DNA of 64,000 bases from Paracoccus alkenifer (GCF_900108405.1 NZ_FNXG01000002.1:434001-498000), one strand, 5' to 3'; positions 8,336-18,380 are shown, counted from the first letter of the stretch. Numbers and translations: made by a program. Notes: generated by a model not told the origin, from the sequence alone.

Positions 8336-9607
8336 TTGACCGCCGCTGTCGATGCGATCTTGCAGCGCCTGACCGCGTTGCATCCCAAGGTGATCGACCT
8401 GTCGCTGGACCGGATGCAGCGGCTGCTGGGTGATCTGGGCGACCCGCAGGACCGCCTGCCGCCGGTGATCCATGTGGCGGGGACGAACGGCAAGGGCTCG
8501 ACCCAGGCTTTCATCCGGGCGGGGCTGGAATCGGCGGGGCTGCGGGTCCACGCCTATACCTCGCCGCATCTGGCGTGGTTCAACGAACGCATCCGGCTGG
8601 CTGGCTCGCTGATTGCCGACGACCTGCTGGCCGCAACGCTGGCCGAGGTCGAATCAGTCAACGCCGGCCGCCCGATCACGTTTTTCGAGGTGACCACCGC
8701 CGCCGCGTTCCTCGCGTTTTCGCGGGTGCCTGCGGATTTCACCCTGCTTGAGGTCGGGCTTGGCGGGCGGCTGGATGCAACCAACGTGGTGGCGCAGCCG
8801 CGGCTGACGGTGATTACCCCGATCAGCATCGACCACACCCAATATCTGGGCGAGACGCTGCCCGAGATCGCCGCCGAGAAAGCCGGCATCCTCAAGCGCG
8901 GCGCCCCTTGCGTGGTGGCCCGGCAGGACGACGCGGCGCTGGCGGTGATCGAATCGCGCGCGGCCCGGCTGGGCTGCCCGCTGTCGGTCGCGGGCCAGCA
9001 CTGGACCGTCGCGCGCGAGGGCGGGGCGCTGGTGTTTCAGGACGAACGCGGGCTGCTGGACCTGCCGTTGCCGGCGCTGCCGGGGCCGTTCCAGACCGGC
9101 AACGCCGGCACCGCGGTGGCGGCTCTGCGCGAGTTGGGCTTTGGCCAGCCCGAGGCTGCGGCGGCGATGACCGGGGTCGAATGGCCCGCGCGGATGCAGC
9201 GGCTGCGCGGCGGCCCGCTGGTCGAGGCGGCGGCGGGCTGCGAAATCTGGCTGGACGGTGGCCACAACCCGGCGGGGGGGCAGGCGGTGGCCTCAACCCT
9301 GATCGAACTGCCCAGGCGGCCCACGCATCTGGTCTGCGGGATGCTGAACACCAAGGACGTGGGCGGCTATCTGCGGGCGCTGGCGCCGCAGGTGGAAACC
9401 CTGACCGCGGTCAGCATCGAGGGCGAGGCCGCGACGCTTTCCGCCGAGGATACCGCCGCTTTCGCCCGCGCGGCCGGGATCAAGGCGGGCACCGCGCCCG
9501 ATGTCACCCAAGCGGTCGCGGCGCTGGCCGCGGCGCACCCGGGGGCGCGGCTGCTGATCTGCGGCTCGCTGTATCTGGCCGGGCGGGTGCTGCGCGAGAA
9601 TTTCTAG
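8336..9607 (+). CDS. folC: Folylpolyglutamate synthase / dihydrofolate synthase
   Basis: Adds glutamate to dihydropteroate and folates. The P-loop VAGTNGKGST lies near residue 50, followed by YTSPHLAWFNERI and the loop LEVGLGGRLDATN. The preferred start is the TTG at 8336, one base after the accD stop, giving 423 residues. This matches the family length and its usual beginning; an ATG at 8258 would lie inside accD. The stop overlaps the end of the converging zapE by three to four bases. Confidence 0.92.
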   Translation: MTAAVDAILQRLTALHPKVIDLSLDRMQRLLGDLGDPQDRLPPVIHVAGTNGKGSTQAFIRAGLESAGLRVHAYTSPHLAWFNERIRLAGSLIADDLLAATLAEVESVNAGRPITFFEVTTAAAFLAFSRVPADFTLLEVGLGGRLDATNVVAQPRLTVITPISIDHTQYLGETLPEIAAEKAGILKRGAPCVVARQDDAALAVIESRAARLGCPLSVAGQHWTVAREGGALVFQDERGLLDLPLPALPGPFQTGNAGTAVAALRELGFGQPEAAAAMTGVEWPARMQRLRGGPLVEAAAGCEIWLDGGHNPAGGQAVASTLIELPRRPTHLVCGMLNTKDVGGYLRALAPQVETLTAVSIEGEAATLSAEDTAAFARAAGIKAGTAPDVTQAVAALAAAHPGARLLICGSLYLAGRVLRENF

Positions 9608-10722
9608 GGGGCGGCCCAGTCGGCGGCCTGCATCTCGTTCAGGCGGCTGGCGGTGCGCTCGAATTCAAACGCGCCGCGGCCCTCGGGGTAAAGCCGGTCG
9701 GGTTCGGCGGCGGCCGAGGCATAAAGCCTGACCTTGGCCTCATACAGCGCATCGACCAGCGTGACAAAGCGTTTCGCCATGTCGTAATTGGCTGGACCCA
9801 GCCAGGGGATGTCGTCGATGATCAGCGCATCGAACGCATCGGCGATGGCCAGGTAATCCGCCGGCCCCAGCGGCCGCCCGCAGAGGTCATAGAAATCCGC
9901 CCGCGCCACCCGGTCATGCGCGGCCGGAATGGTGACGCTGCGACCCCTGATTTCCAGCGCGCGCGGGCGGGCAGGGGCGGCGCCGGTCAACTCGGCCCAG
10001 ATCTCGTCCAGCGTGGTCCGGCGGTCGCCGTCCTCGGGGGTGAACCAGACCTGCCCGCCCGCGGCGCGGCCCTGCCGGTGGTCGCGGTCGGAATCCAGCC
10101 GGATCACCTGCATCCGTTCCCGGATCAGCGCGATAAAGGGCAGGAAAAGCTGGCGGTTGAGGCCGTTCTTGTAAAGATCCTCGGGCACCCGGTTCGAGGT
10201 GGTGACCACCGTCACCCCCTTTTCGAACAGCAGCTGGAACAGGCGCCCCACGATCATCGCATCGGCGATGTCGGTGATCTGCATCTCGTCGAAACACAAT
10301 AGCCGGGTCGAGGCCGCGATGGTCTCGGCCACCGGGCGCACCGCATCGGCGTCGCCCCGCAGGCGGGCATCGTTCAGCCCGGACTGCACCTCTTGCATGA
10401 ATTCGTGGAAATGGACGCGGCGCTTTTTCTCGATGGGTGCGGCCTCGACCACCAGATCCATCAGCATCGACTTGCCGCGCCCGACGCCGCCCCACAGATA
10501 GACCCCGCGCGCCACCGGCCCGGGCGGAGGCTTGGCGGCCGCGCCGAAAATGCGGCCCAGCAGCCCGCCGGGCTTGCCGGCCGCCGGCGCGCGCGCCACC
10601 GCCGCGACCAGCCGGTCCAGCGCCGGCAGGACGGTGCGCTGGGCTGCGTCGTCCTTGATCCGCCCTTCGGCGACGATGCGGTCGTAAGCCGCGGTGACGG
10701 GATGCGAGACGGGATCGGCCAT
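9604..10722 (-). CDS. zapE: Cell division protein ZapE, AFG1-type ATPase
   Basis: A single-domain AAA ATPase of 372 residues. Walker A is WGGVGRGKSM near residue 82, the Walker B aspartates are in LLCFDEMQITD, and the sensor region ends with VTTSNRVPEDLYKNGLNR, hallmark of the AFG1/ZapE family. E. coli ZapE binds the divisome at the membrane and reduces FtsZ ring stability. Its 3' end overlaps folC from the other strand. Confidence 0.92.
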   Translation of the reverse strand: MADPVSHPVTAAYDRIVAEGRIKDDAAQRTVLPALDRLVAAVARAPAAGKPGGLLGRIFGAAAKPPPGPVARGVYLWGGVGRGKSMLMDLVVEAAPIEKKRRVHFHEFMQEVQSGLNDARLRGDADAVRPVAETIAASTRLLCFDEMQITDIADAMIVGRLFQLLFEKGVTVVTTSNRVPEDLYKNGLNRQLFLPFIALIRERMQVIRLDSDRDHRQGRAAGGQVWFTPEDGDRRTTLDEIWAELTGAAPARPRALEIRGRSVTIPAAHDRVARADFYDLCGRPLGPADYLAIADAFDALIIDDIPWLGPANYDMAKRFVTLVDALYEAKVRLYASAAAEPDRLYPEGRGAFEFERTASRLNEMQAADWAAP

Positions 10723-10825
10723 GCCCCGGCCGTGCCAGAGTTTCGCCGCGCCCGCAAGCCGGGGCTGGCGCGCGATCGCCCCCGCAATATCCCAAGCAGC
10801 AAAACCAGCAGCGCGGCGCCTGCCT

Positions 10826-10876
10826 CTTCGGGCGGTTGAAAATATCCCGGGGGTGCGGGGGCTGGCCCCCGCTTGC
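10826..10876 (-). repeat. Intergenic repeat copy 4 (CCGCCCGAAG tail)
   Basis: Read on the minus strand: gcgggggccagcccccgc, acccccgggatatttt, caaccgcccgaag. It lies just downstream of the small DUF1289 gene and before zapE. Confidence 0.7.
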
Positions 10877-10893
10877 AGCGGCGCGGGTGGGGA

Positions 10894-11055
10894 TCAGCGG
10901 CTTTCGGCGGCGATGCGGTCGAGCACGCGGCGTTTTTCGGCGTCGCTCATCCGGCTCCAGCCGCCGATTTCCTTTAGCGTGCGCAGGCAGGCGGTGCAGG
11001 TCCGGCTTTCGCGGTCCAGAGTGCAGATATTCAGGCAGGGGCTGGCGACCGTCAT
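10894..11055 (-). CDS. Small DUF1289 protein, four-cysteine
   Basis: A 53-residue protein beginning [14 protein letters not shown]. Cysteines at residues 7, 11, 20 and 23 match the DUF1289 pattern C-x3-C-x8-C-x2-C, likely a small metal site, followed by the conserved [16 protein letters not shown]. Its ATG overlaps the ruvX stop as ATGA, the same coupling seen between ccmI and ruvX, so it is the third gene of that set. The biochemical role of the family is unknown to me. It is easily missed because it is so short. Confidence 0.88.
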   Translation of the reverse strand: MTVASPCLNICTLDRESRTCTACLRTLKEIGGWSRMSDAEKRRVLDRIAAESR

Positions 11056-11519
11056 CCCAGATAGCCCAGCCGGTCAAGCGCCCCTTGCAGGATATAGGCG
11101 GCGGCCACCTGGTCGATGACCTCGGCGCGCTTGCGACGCGAGGTGTCGGCTTCCAGCAGGGCGCGTTCGGCCGCGACGGTGGACAGGCGCTCGTCCCAGA
11201 ACCCCAGCGGCAAGGGGGTCAGCCGTTCCAGATTGCGGGCAAAGGCGCGGGTGGATTGGGCGCGCGCGCCCTCGGTCCCGTCCATGTTGCGCGGCAGGCC
11301 CAGCACCAGCCCGGCCAGCCCGCGGTCCTGGACGATGCGCAGCAATTCGGCCGCGTCCAGCGTGAATTTCTGCCGCCGGATCACCGTCAACGGCGAGGCG
11401 ACGCTGCGCAGCCCGTCGCTGACCGCGACGCCGATGGTCTTGGTGCCCAGATCCAGCCCGGCGATGGCGCCGCTGCGGGGCAGGGCGGCGGCGAAATCCT
11501 CGATGGTTTCGCAGATCAT
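11052..11519 (-). CDS. ruvX: Holliday junction resolvase-like protein YqgF/RuvX
   Basis: A 155-residue RNase H-fold protein. The first catalytic aspartate (Asp23) is in [15 protein letters not shown]. The second acidic site is in [15 protein letters not shown] and the third in [12 protein letters not shown]. YqgF acts in pre-16S rRNA 5' maturation and was first proposed as a Holliday-junction resolvase. Start and stop both overlap neighbours by four bases (ccmI before, DUF1289 after), implying one translationally coupled transcript. Confidence 0.92.
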   Translation of the reverse strand: MICETIEDFAAALPRSGAIAGLDLGTKTIGVAVSDGLRSVASPLTVIRRQKFTLDAAELLRIVQDRGLAGLVLGLPRNMDGTEGARAQSTRAFARNLERLTPLPLGFWDERLSTVAAERALLEADTSRRKRAEVIDQVAAAYILQGALDRLGYLG

Positions 11520-12757
11520 TCGGCGGCGTCCAGACCGACCTCGGCCGCGGCGGCGTTAATCACCGCTGCGGCCTCGGGGGCGTTGCCAAAGCGCATCCTT
11601 GCCTCGGCCAGGATTTCCTGCGCATGGGCGCGATCATCGACCCGCACCAGCGAGGTGATCAGCCGCGCCCATTCCTCGGGGGTGCCGCCTTCGGTCGCGA
11701 GCCGCGATTCGAGATTGTCGACCATGCCGCGGATCATCTGCTGCTGTTCTTCGGGACTCATCTCGCCGGCGGCGGCCATGGTTTCGGCATCGGGGCCGGG
11801 CAGGGCGGGCATTCCGGGCGCGCCGGTTTCGGGCGGGCGGTATCCGGGATGGCCCGCGAACCACGCCAGTTCAGGGATCATCTGGCGGATGGTCAGGTTC
11901 CACGGCGCATCGGGGCGCGAATTTTCCAGCAGCTCGCGCCACAGGTCAAAGGCAAGGTCGGGCCGGTCGTTCTGCGCATACATCAGCCCCAGCAGATAGC
12001 GCGCCTGCGGCAGCTGCGGATCAAGGCGCAGCGCGGTCGCAAGCTGGGCCTGCGCCTCGGCCGAGACCATGCCCCCCGCCGCATCCACCCACAGCAGCGC
12101 CAGCCGGACGTGGTCGAACGCGCCGGCGTCCTCGCCGCGCAGCGCCAGCAGCCGCGCCTGTGCATCGGCGGCGGCGGCTACATTGCCCAGCCGGGCTTCG
12201 TGTTCGGCCAGCAGTTCCAGCCCCTGCCGGTCGTCGGGTTGTTGGATGACGGCCTGACGCAGCCTTTCGATCAGTTGCAGATAGTCGGGGTCGGCCTGCG
12301 GCAGCTCGCGCGCGGGCGCGCGGGCGACCAGATCGGCCTGCGCCGGCAGGTCGGCGATGCGGGCGTCGGCGGCGGCAATGCGGGCTTTCAGCGGCACGTC
12401 GGGCATGGCCGGGCTGCCGTTGCGCAGATAGATCGCGGCGCTTGCGGCGACCGCCAGCACCAGCACCGCGACCGCCAGCCACGGCCGCGCCGGTCTTTCG
12501 GCGCCTGCACTGTGGCGGGTCAGCGCGCGGTCGGCATCCAGGATCTTGCGCCCGATCTCGGTGCGCAGCCGCGCGGCCTCTGCCTCGGTCAGCACGCCGC
12601 GCTTCACGTCGCGGTCCACCTCGCGCAACTGGTCGCGATAGACGCCCAGGTCATAGGCGGCGGCGGGGATGGCCTCGGCCTGCCCACCCCCGATGAAAGG
12701 CCGCAGGATCGCCCCCGCCACCACCAAGGTCATTGCCGCCAGAATGATCCAGAACAT
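11516..12757 (-). CDS. ccmI: Cytochrome c biogenesis protein CcmI (CycH)
   Basis: An inner-membrane chaperone that holds apocytochrome c for haem attachment by CcmFH. The 413 residues begin with a membrane span ([20 protein letters not shown]), then the cytoplasmic loop [22 protein letters not shown] typical of CcmI, and a second span near residue 95-112. A periplasmic TPR domain follows (for example [21 protein letters not shown]). The other ccm genes are not nearby. It heads the ccmI-ruvX-DUF1289 set with ATGA overlaps. Confidence 0.92.
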   Translation of the reverse strand: MFWIILAAMTLVVAGAILRPFIGGGQAEAIPAAAYDLGVYRDQLREVDRDVKRGVLTEAEAARLRTEIGRKILDADRALTRHSAGAERPARPWLAVAVLVLAVAASAAIYLRNGSPAMPDVPLKARIAAADARIADLPAQADLVARAPARELPQADPDYLQLIERLRQAVIQQPDDRQGLELLAEHEARLGNVAAAADAQARLLALRGEDAGAFDHVRLALLWVDAAGGMVSAEAQAQLATALRLDPQLPQARYLLGLMYAQNDRPDLAFDLWRELLENSRPDAPWNLTIRQMIPELAWFAGHPGYRPPETGAPGMPALPGPDAETMAAAGEMSPEEQQQMIRGMVDNLESRLATEGGTPEEWARLITSLVRVDDRAHAQEILAEARMRFGNAPEAAAVINAAAAEVGLDAAE

Positions 12758-12897
12758 CGCCGCCTCGCTTGTGTCGAGGGGGTGATAGGCAGTTTTGCCG
12801 GCGGGTGAAAGCGCCGCAAGGCCGCAGGCGCTTCACGGGCGCGTGGGGTGCGGGTGGCACGCAAACGGCAGCTTTGCGCCCGGGCTGTCGATCGCGC

Positions 12898-12925
12898 TTG
12901 ATATTGCTGCATTGCGGCGTATGAG
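12898..12925 (+). promoter_or_regulatory. Candidate sigma-70 promoter for the 134-residue protein
   Basis: TTGATA (12898-12903) and TATGAG (12920-12925) are separated by 16 bases. They lie about 30 bases upstream of the start at 12953. Inferred by eye only. Confidence 0.4.
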
Positions 12926-12952
12926 TCGGGTCATATCAACGGAGTATTTGAC

Positions 12953-13357
12953 ATGGCCTCGACCAACGAGAACAAAAAAAACCTGTGGTACATCGTCGGC
13001 GCGGTGGTCATCGCGGCCGCTGCGGCCTTCTGGTATGTCGGCTCGGACAACACGGCCCCGGCGGACAATGTCTCGGTCGAGCCGCCCCCCGCCGTGGAAG
13101 AGCCGGTTGCCGAAACGCCGGTCGTCGAAGAGGTTGTCGTCGAAGAGCCGGTGGCCGAGCCTGTCGCAGTCGAACCGGTTGCCGAGCCCGAGGCTGAGCC
13201 CGAGGCCGAAGATCCCGCCACCGACGCGACCACCGACGACGCGACCACCGATTCCGTGACCGAGGCGGTGACGGATGCGGAACCCGCCGCCGATGAAGCA
13301 GCGGATGAGGCGACCGATGACACGGCGGTCGAGGTCGAAACCACCACGACCAACTGA
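12953..13357 (+). CDS. Small single-span membrane protein with acidic Val/Glu/Pro/Thr tail
   Basis: A 134-residue protein with a short polar N-terminus, one transmembrane helix (about residues 11-29) and a long tail made almost only of Ala, Glu, Val, Pro, Asp and Thr. The tail has repeated VEEPVAE-like units and then ATDDATTD units. It is extremely acidic and probably disordered. An ACGGAG ribosome site precedes the ATG. I do not recognise a family. It resembles the 194-residue protein at 57961 in design and in its ending, and the 85-residue protein next door has the same plan. The periplasmic placement of the tail is inferred, not shown. Confidence 0.65.
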   Translation: MASTNENKKNLWYIVGAVVIAAAAAFWYVGSDNTAPADNVSVEPPPAVEEPVAETPVVEEVVVEEPVAEPVAVEPVAEPEAEPEAEDPATDATTDDATTDSVTEAVTDAEPAADEAADEATDDTAVEVETTTTN

Positions 13358-13365
13358 TCCCCTGC

Positions 13366-13387
13366 GCGGGGGCGACCACGCCCCCGC
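13366..13387 (+). terminator. Possible hairpin after the 134-residue protein
   Basis: gcgggggc and gcccccgc form an 8-bp stem with a 6-base loop just after the stop at 13357. No T-run follows, so terminator function is weakly supported. Confidence 0.3.
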
Positions 13388-13492
13388 ACAGCTTGCAGAA
13401 ACTGCGGCGCGGGTCGCGGCGTTGGGGCATATCCACGGTGATCCGTGCCGGGCAATCCGGCGCGGGCCCGGATCTGACCCATAGGTGCTTTC

Positions 13493-13750
13493 ATGGCTTT
13501 ACCCCGCGAATCCTCCGGCATCGGCATCTGGCCCATGGTGATCGGCGTCGCCGCAGTCATCCTGGCGGCGGTGCTGTTCTTCATGTTCGTGCCGATCCAG
13601 AAACCTGTGCCGACGCCCGACAGCCCGGCCGCATTGGGCATCGACGGCGAACCCGCCGGCGCGACCGGTGCCGGGGTGCAGCCCGGAACCCCGCAAGGGA
13701 CCGAGGCTGCCCCCGCAGTGGTGCCGGTCGAACCCGCGCCCTCCAACTGA
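13493..13750 (+). CDS. Small single-span membrane protein with Pro/Ala-rich tail
   Basis: An 85-residue protein: short N-terminus, one transmembrane helix (about residues 12-34) and a Pro/Ala/Gly/Glu-rich tail ending APSN. The family is not recognised. It shares the architecture of the adjacent 134-residue gene and lies 135 bases downstream on the same strand, possibly in the same transcript. It ends just before the sodB terminator, from which it converges with sodB. Confidence 0.55.
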   Translation: MALPRESSGIGIWPMVIGVAAVILAAVLFFMFVPIQKPVPTPDSPAALGIDGEPAGATGAGVQPGTPQGTEAAPAVVPVEPAPSN

Positions 13751-13762
13751 CGCCCGCGCATG

Positions 13763-13794
13763 AAAAAAGGCCCGCCACTTACGGCGGACCTTTG
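13763..13794 (-). terminator. Rho-independent terminator of sodB
   Basis: On the minus strand, aggtccgcc and ggcgggcct pair around a short loop and are followed by a run of six T. It lies 20-50 bases after the sodB stop. Confidence 0.85.
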
Positions 13795-13814
13795 TCATCA
13801 TGCCGGCTGGGGGA

Positions 13815-14414
13815 TCACATGCGCGAGGCGACGTTTTCCCAGTTCACCAGCTTGTTCAGGAAATTTTCCAGATATTTCGGCCGGGCGTTGCGGAAATCAA
13901 TGTAATAGGAATGTTCCCACACGTCGCAGCCCAGCAGGGCGGTCTGGCCAAAGCACAGCGGGTTCACCCCGTTTTCGGTCTTGGTGACCTTGAGGCTGCC
14001 GTCCTTGTCCTTGACCAGCCAGGCCCAGCCCGAACCGAACTGCCCGGCGCCGGCCTCGGCGAATTTCTTCTTGAACTCGTCGACCGAGCCAAAGTTTTCG
14101 GTCAGCGCCTTTTCCAGCTCTGCGGGGATGGCGCCGGGGTTCGGGCCCATCATTTCCCAGAACTGCGCGTGGTTCCAGTGCTGGCTGGCGTTGTTGAAAA
14201 TGCCGTTCTGGGCGACCGCGCCGTCCTTGTAGGTGCCGCGCACGATGTCTTCGAGGCTGGCATTTTCCCATTCGGTCCCGGCGATCAGCTCGTTGAGCTT
14301 GTCGACATAGGCCTTGTGGTGTTTGTCGTGGTGATATTCCAGCGTTTCCTTGGACATGCCACCGGCGGCCAGAGCATCATGGGCATAGGGCAGGTCGGGC
14401 AGGGTGAAGGCCAT
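13815..14414 (-). CDS. sodB: Superoxide dismutase, iron type
   Basis: Converts superoxide to hydrogen peroxide and oxygen. The 199-residue protein has the metal ligands His28 (LEYHHDKHH), His82 (WNHAQFW), Asp164 and His168 (CDVWEHSYY). Gln78 in NNASQHWNH is the position that marks the Fe-dependent branch, so Fe is more likely than Mn, although cambialistic enzymes exist. The ATG at 14414 gives the typical MAFTLPDLPY start; longer readings to 14633 are low-complexity. It has its own terminator and is divergent from the yfgM-like gene. Confidence 0.93.
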   Translation of the reverse strand: MAFTLPDLPYAHDALAAGGMSKETLEYHHDKHHKAYVDKLNELIAGTEWENASLEDIVRGTYKDGAVAQNGIFNNASQHWNHAQFWEMMGPNPGAIPAELEKALTENFGSVDEFKKKFAEAGAGQFGSGWAWLVKDKDGSLKVTKTENGVNPLCFGQTALLGCDVWEHSYYIDFRNARPKYLENFLNKLVNWENVASRM

Positions 14415-14690
14415 GGGAAGCAATCCTTTCAAAGAGTTTCGGGCAGAGCCTCGAACAAGGCTCGCCCAGCCGGCGGGCAGTTTCGCTGCCGGCCGAACGC
14501 GGGTCAAGCGGATAGGGTTCCCCGCCGGGCCGCGCGCCCGCACCGGGGCCGGGGCCGCGCCGGGGTTCAAAGGGGCGGCAGCGGGTAATCTGGCGGGTAA
14601 TCTTGGGGGGCCGGCCGGCGCGGGCGTTGGCAAACCCCCGGCCGCGTGTGTAGAAGGGCGAAAACCGGATCAAGCAGGCGCGGACCCTTT

Positions 14691-15422
14691 ATGGCCAACC
14701 AGAACGACCATTTCATCGACGAGGTGACCGAGGACCTGCGCCGCGACCGGCTGTTCCTGCTGATGCGGCGCTATGGCTGGGTCGCCGCGCTGCTGATTGT
14801 GGCGCTGGTCGGGGGGGCGGCGTGGCGCGAATACGCCCGCGCGCAAGAGGCAGCCTCGGCCCGCGCCTTCGGCGATGCGATCCTGGCCGCGCAGCAGGCG
14901 GGGGGCGACGATGCGGCCGCCCGCGCCGCCGCCATTGCCGCCATCGCGACCGACAACCCGCGTCAGGCGATGCTGCGCGATATTCTGGCCGGAAACGCGC
15001 TGGTCGAGGCCGGCGATATCGCCGCCGCCGGGCAGCGCTATGACACCGCCGCCACCGCCGCCGGCAGTGACGTGGTGATTCGCGACCTTGCCGCGCTGAA
15101 ATCGGTGCTGGCGCAAGGGCCGGGCATGGACCCCGCCGCCCGCGATGCGGCGCTGACGCGGCTGTCGGCCCCCGGCGCGCCCTTTGAAATGATCGCCCAT
15201 GAGCTCAAGGCCATCGCCCTGGCCGGCGCGGGCCGGCGCGACGATGCGGTCACGCTGATCCGCCAGATCCAGAAGATGAACGGGCTGAGCGGGCAGATGC
15301 GCCAGCGGCTGGCCGACCATCTGGTCACGCTGGGCGCCGACCCCGACCCCGAGGCCGCCACCCACACCGCCCCCGATCCCACGCTTGCCGCCGAGGTGGT
15401 CCAGCCCGCCGACGCGGACTGA
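14691..15422 (+). CDS. YfgM-like membrane-anchored TPR protein
   Basis: A 243-residue protein with a cytoplasmic N-terminus, one membrane helix (about residues 30-48, YGWVAALLIVALVGGAAW) and a periplasmic TPR-like domain. The features match the YfgM family, ancillary to the SecYEG translocon and periplasmic chaperones. Context is strong: bamB and der follow on the same strand, the order yfgM-bamB-der also found in E. coli. The ATG at 14691 is preferred over an upstream ATG at 14646, which has no sensible N-terminus. Confidence 0.85.
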   Translation: MANQNDHFIDEVTEDLRRDRLFLLMRRYGWVAALLIVALVGGAAWREYARAQEAASARAFGDAILAAQQAGGDDAAARAAAIAAIATDNPRQAMLRDILAGNALVEAGDIAAAGQRYDTAATAAGSDVVIRDLAALKSVLAQGPGMDPAARDAALTRLSAPGAPFEMIAHELKAIALAGAGRRDDAVTLIRQIQKMNGLSGQMRQRLADHLVTLGADPDPEAATHTAPDPTLAAEVVQPADAD

Positions 15423-15484
15423 CCCGCCGCCTCTGCCCGCCACGTTCCCGCCGACCCACCGCCCCCGCCGCACCGGAGCCACAG

Positions 15485-16819
15485 ATGTCCAGACTGAACG
15501 CGCTGCTGCCCCTGATCGCCCCCATGGTTGCCGTCGCCGCGCTGTCGGCCTGTTCCCCGCGCGAGGTGATCCTGACCGGCGAACGGCTGGACCCGCGCGA
15601 CATCGCCTCGGCCGAAGGTCCGGCGGTGATCGGGCCGGCGGGGGTGACCTCGACCGCGCTGAACCTTGCCGCGCCGGTCTCGACTGAATGGAGCACGCGG
15701 GCGGCGAATGCGGCGCATCTGATGCCCCACGCGGCGCTGCCAGGCGGCGGGCTGCAACGGATCTGGTCGGCGCCCATCGGCCAGCCCTCGGGCAAGCGCC
15801 ACCGCATCACCGCCGACCCGGTGGTGGCGGGGGGGCGCGTGTTCACGCTGGACAGCCGCGCGCAGGTGGTGGCCACCGCGCTGTCGGGCGGCACCGCCTG
15901 GATCGCCGATCTGCGCCCCGCGGGCGAAAGCGGCGACGGCGTGTCGGGCGGCGGCATCTCCCATGAATCGGGGCGGGTCTTTGTGACCACCGGCTATGGC
16001 GAGCTGGTGGCGCTGGACGCGGCCAGCGGCCGGGTGCTGTGGCGCCAGCGCGTGCAGGCGCCCATCGGCGGCGCCCCCACCGCCGCGGGCGGCGTGGTCT
16101 ATGTCGCCGCGCGCGACGCCACCGGCTGGGCGGTGCGGGCCGAGGACGGCAAGGTGCTGTGGACGGTTTCGGGAATTTCCGCGCCTTCGGGCGTGACCGG
16201 GGTCTCGGCCCCGGCAGTGGCGGGGGGGCAGGTGATCTTTCCCTTTGCCTCGGGGCAGCTGCTGGCCGTGGACACCGCCACCGGCGCGGAACGGTGGAGC
16301 GCGCAGGTCGGTGGCTCGCGGCTGGGCCGGGCCATCGCCTTTATTCGCGACCTGACCGGCGATCCGGTGATCGCGGGGAACATGGTGCTGGCGGGGTCGT
16401 CCTCGGGGCGGATCAACGCCTTTGACCGCGACAGCGGCACCACGCTGTGGTCGGGCCGCGACGGCGCCAACAGCCCGGTGGTGCTGGCCGGAGGCTCGGT
16501 CTTTGCGGTGAACGATCAGGCGGAACTGGTGCGGCTGGACGCGCAGACCGGCGGGCGCATCTTTGCCACGCCTCTGCCGCTGTTCGTCGAGCAAAAGACC
16601 AAGAAACAGGCCGCCATCCGCGTGCATTACGGACCGGTGCTGGCGGGGGGGCGGCTGTTCGTCGCCTCGTCCGACGGGGTGTTGCGGGCCTTCGATCCGC
16701 GCTCGGGCGCGCTGGTCGGGCAGGCGGCGATCCCCGGCGGTGCGGCGACCGCGCCGGTCGTCTCGGGCGGCACGCTTTACGTCACCGGCCAGAACGGCCA
16801 GCTGCACGCGTATCGCTGA
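15485..16819 (+). CDS. bamB: Outer-membrane assembly lipoprotein BamB (PQQ-like beta-propeller)
   Basis: A 444-residue lipoprotein: signal peptide with lipobox LSAC, the acylated cysteine being residue 23. Then come repeated beta-propeller blades of the PQQ type, seen as recurring GxLxALDAxTGxxLW-like strings (for example [17 protein letters not shown] and [18 protein letters not shown]). BamB assists the Bam complex in inserting outer-membrane beta-barrels. Its TGA overlaps the ATG of der by one base (TGATG). Confidence 0.92.
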   Translation: MSRLNALLPLIAPMVAVAALSACSPREVILTGERLDPRDIASAEGPAVIGPAGVTSTALNLAAPVSTEWSTRAANAAHLMPHAALPGGGLQRIWSAPIGQPSGKRHRITADPVVAGGRVFTLDSRAQVVATALSGGTAWIADLRPAGESGDGVSGGGISHESGRVFVTTGYGELVALDAASGRVLWRQRVQAPIGGAPTAAGGVVYVAARDATGWAVRAEDGKVLWTVSGISAPSGVTGVSAPAVAGGQVIFPFASGQLLAVDTATGAERWSAQVGGSRLGRAIAFIRDLTGDPVIAGNMVLAGSSSGRINAFDRDSGTTLWSGRDGANSPVVLAGGSVFAVNDQAELVRLDAQTGGRIFATPLPLFVEQKTKKQAAIRVHYGPVLAGGRLFVASSDGVLRAFDPRSGALVGQAAIPGGAATAPVVSGGTLYVTGQNGQLHAYR

Positions 16820-18300
16820 TGAGCTTTACCCTTGCCATCGTCGGGCGCCCGAATGTCGGCAAATCGACCCTGTTCAACCGTCTGGTGGGCCGGCGGCTGG
16901 CGCTGGTGGACGACCAGCCCGGCGTCACCCGCGACCTGCGCGAAGGCGATGCGCGGCTGGGCGATCTGCGTTTCGTGGTGATCGACAGCGCCGGGCTGGA
17001 AATGGTCGAGGACGGCAGCCTGCAAGGGCGGATGCGGCGGCTGACCGAACGCGCGGTGGACGAATCCGACATCTGCCTGTTCGTGATCGACGCCCGCATC
17101 GGCGTGACTGCCGCCGACGAATATTTCGCCGACATCCTGCGCAAACGCGCCAAACACGTCATCCTTGCCGCCAACAAGGCCGAGGGCGCGGCCGGTGAGG
17201 CCGGCGCGGCCGAGGGCTGGTCGCTGGGCCTGGGCGAGCCGATCCAGATTTCCGCCGAACACGGCGAGGGGATGGAGGATCTTTACCGCGTCCTCAAACC
17301 CCTGTCCGAGACCGTGGAAAGCGAACGTCCCGCCCCCATCGCCCCCGCGGTCGAGGTCACGCTGACCGAGGCCGAGGCCGAATCGGGCGAGGGCGCCGAG
17401 GACTGGCGCCCCAGCGACACGCGCCCCTTGCAGATCGCGGTGATCGGGCGGCCGAACGCCGGAAAATCGACGCTGATCAACAAGATCATCGGCGAGGACC
17501 GGCTGCTGACCGGCCCCGAGGCCGGGATCACCCGCGATTCGATCTCGGTGCGGTCGGATTTCATGGGCACTCCGGTGCGGATCTTCGACACGGCGGGGAT
17601 GCGGAAAAAGGCCCGGATCACCGACAAGGTCGAAAAGCTGTCGGTCGCCGACGGGCTGCGCGCGGTGCGCTTTGCCGAGGTGGTGGTGGTGCTGCTGGAC
17701 GTGGCGATCCCGTTTGAACAACAGGACCTGCGCATCGCCGATTTCGCGGAAACCGAGGGCCGCGCCGTGGTGGTCGCCGCGAACAAATGGGATCTTGAGG
17801 ACGACAAGCCCCACAAGCTCAACGAGCTGCGTGAGGCGTTCGAGCGGCTGCTGCCGCAGCTGAAAGGCGCGCCGCTGGTCACCGTCTCGGCCCGCACCGG
17901 CAAGGGGCTGGACCGGCTGCACGCCGCGATCCTGCGCGCGCATGAGGTCTGGAACCGCCGCGTCCCCACCGCAAGGCTGAACCAGTGGCTGACCGCGATG
18001 ACCGAATCGCACCCGCCCCCCGCCCCGGGCGGCCGCCGCATCCGCCTGCGCTACATGACGCAGATCAAGACGCGGCCGCCGGGCTTTGTGGTGATGGCGA
18101 CGCACACCGACCAGCTGCCCGAGGCCTATCGGCGCTATTTGATCAACGGGTTGCGGGCGGATTTCGACCTGCCCGGCACGCCCATCCGGCTGAATTTCCG
18201 CGACCAGGGGGTCAAGAACCCCTACAAGGACCGCTCGAACAAGCGGCCCACCGGGGCGCTGGCCAAGCACAAGGACCGGCAGCGGCCCAAGGGCAGCTGA
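16819..18300 (+). CDS. der: Ribosome biogenesis GTPase Der (EngA)
   Basis: A double-GTPase of 493 residues required for 50S subunit assembly. The two G domains are obvious: first P-loop GRPNVGKST at residues about 8-16, second P-loop GRPNAGKST near residue 212. G3 motifs are DSAG and DTAG and G4 motifs are NKAE and NKWD. The C-terminal KH-like domain ends in a basic tail. The inter-domain linker is acidic. It closes the yfgM-bamB-der set; an intergenic repeat follows. Confidence 0.96.
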   Translation: MSFTLAIVGRPNVGKSTLFNRLVGRRLALVDDQPGVTRDLREGDARLGDLRFVVIDSAGLEMVEDGSLQGRMRRLTERAVDESDICLFVIDARIGVTAADEYFADILRKRAKHVILAANKAEGAAGEAGAAEGWSLGLGEPIQISAEHGEGMEDLYRVLKPLSETVESERPAPIAPAVEVTLTEAEAESGEGAEDWRPSDTRPLQIAVIGRPNAGKSTLINKIIGEDRLLTGPEAGITRDSISVRSDFMGTPVRIFDTAGMRKKARITDKVEKLSVADGLRAVRFAEVVVVLLDVAIPFEQQDLRIADFAETEGRAVVVAANKWDLEDDKPHKLNELREAFERLLPQLKGAPLVTVSARTGKGLDRLHAAILRAHEVWNRRVPTARLNQWLTAMTESHPPPAPGGRRIRLRYMTQIKTRPPGFVVMATHTDQLPEAYRRYLINGLRADFDLPGTPIRLNFRDQGVKNPYKDRSNKRPTGALAKHKDRQRPKGS

Positions 18301-18380
18301 GGTTCCGCCGCAGCAGGGGTTTTCCACCCCCGGCCACTTGCCGTGGCCTTCCTCGCTGAAAACGGTCCACTGGGCTGTTT

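Noticed and set aside
14580..14605. Short direct repeat gcgggtaatct/ggcgggtaatct between sodB and the yfgM-like gene
   Set aside because: Only two imperfect copies and no link to a motif I know; too little to call a regulatory site.
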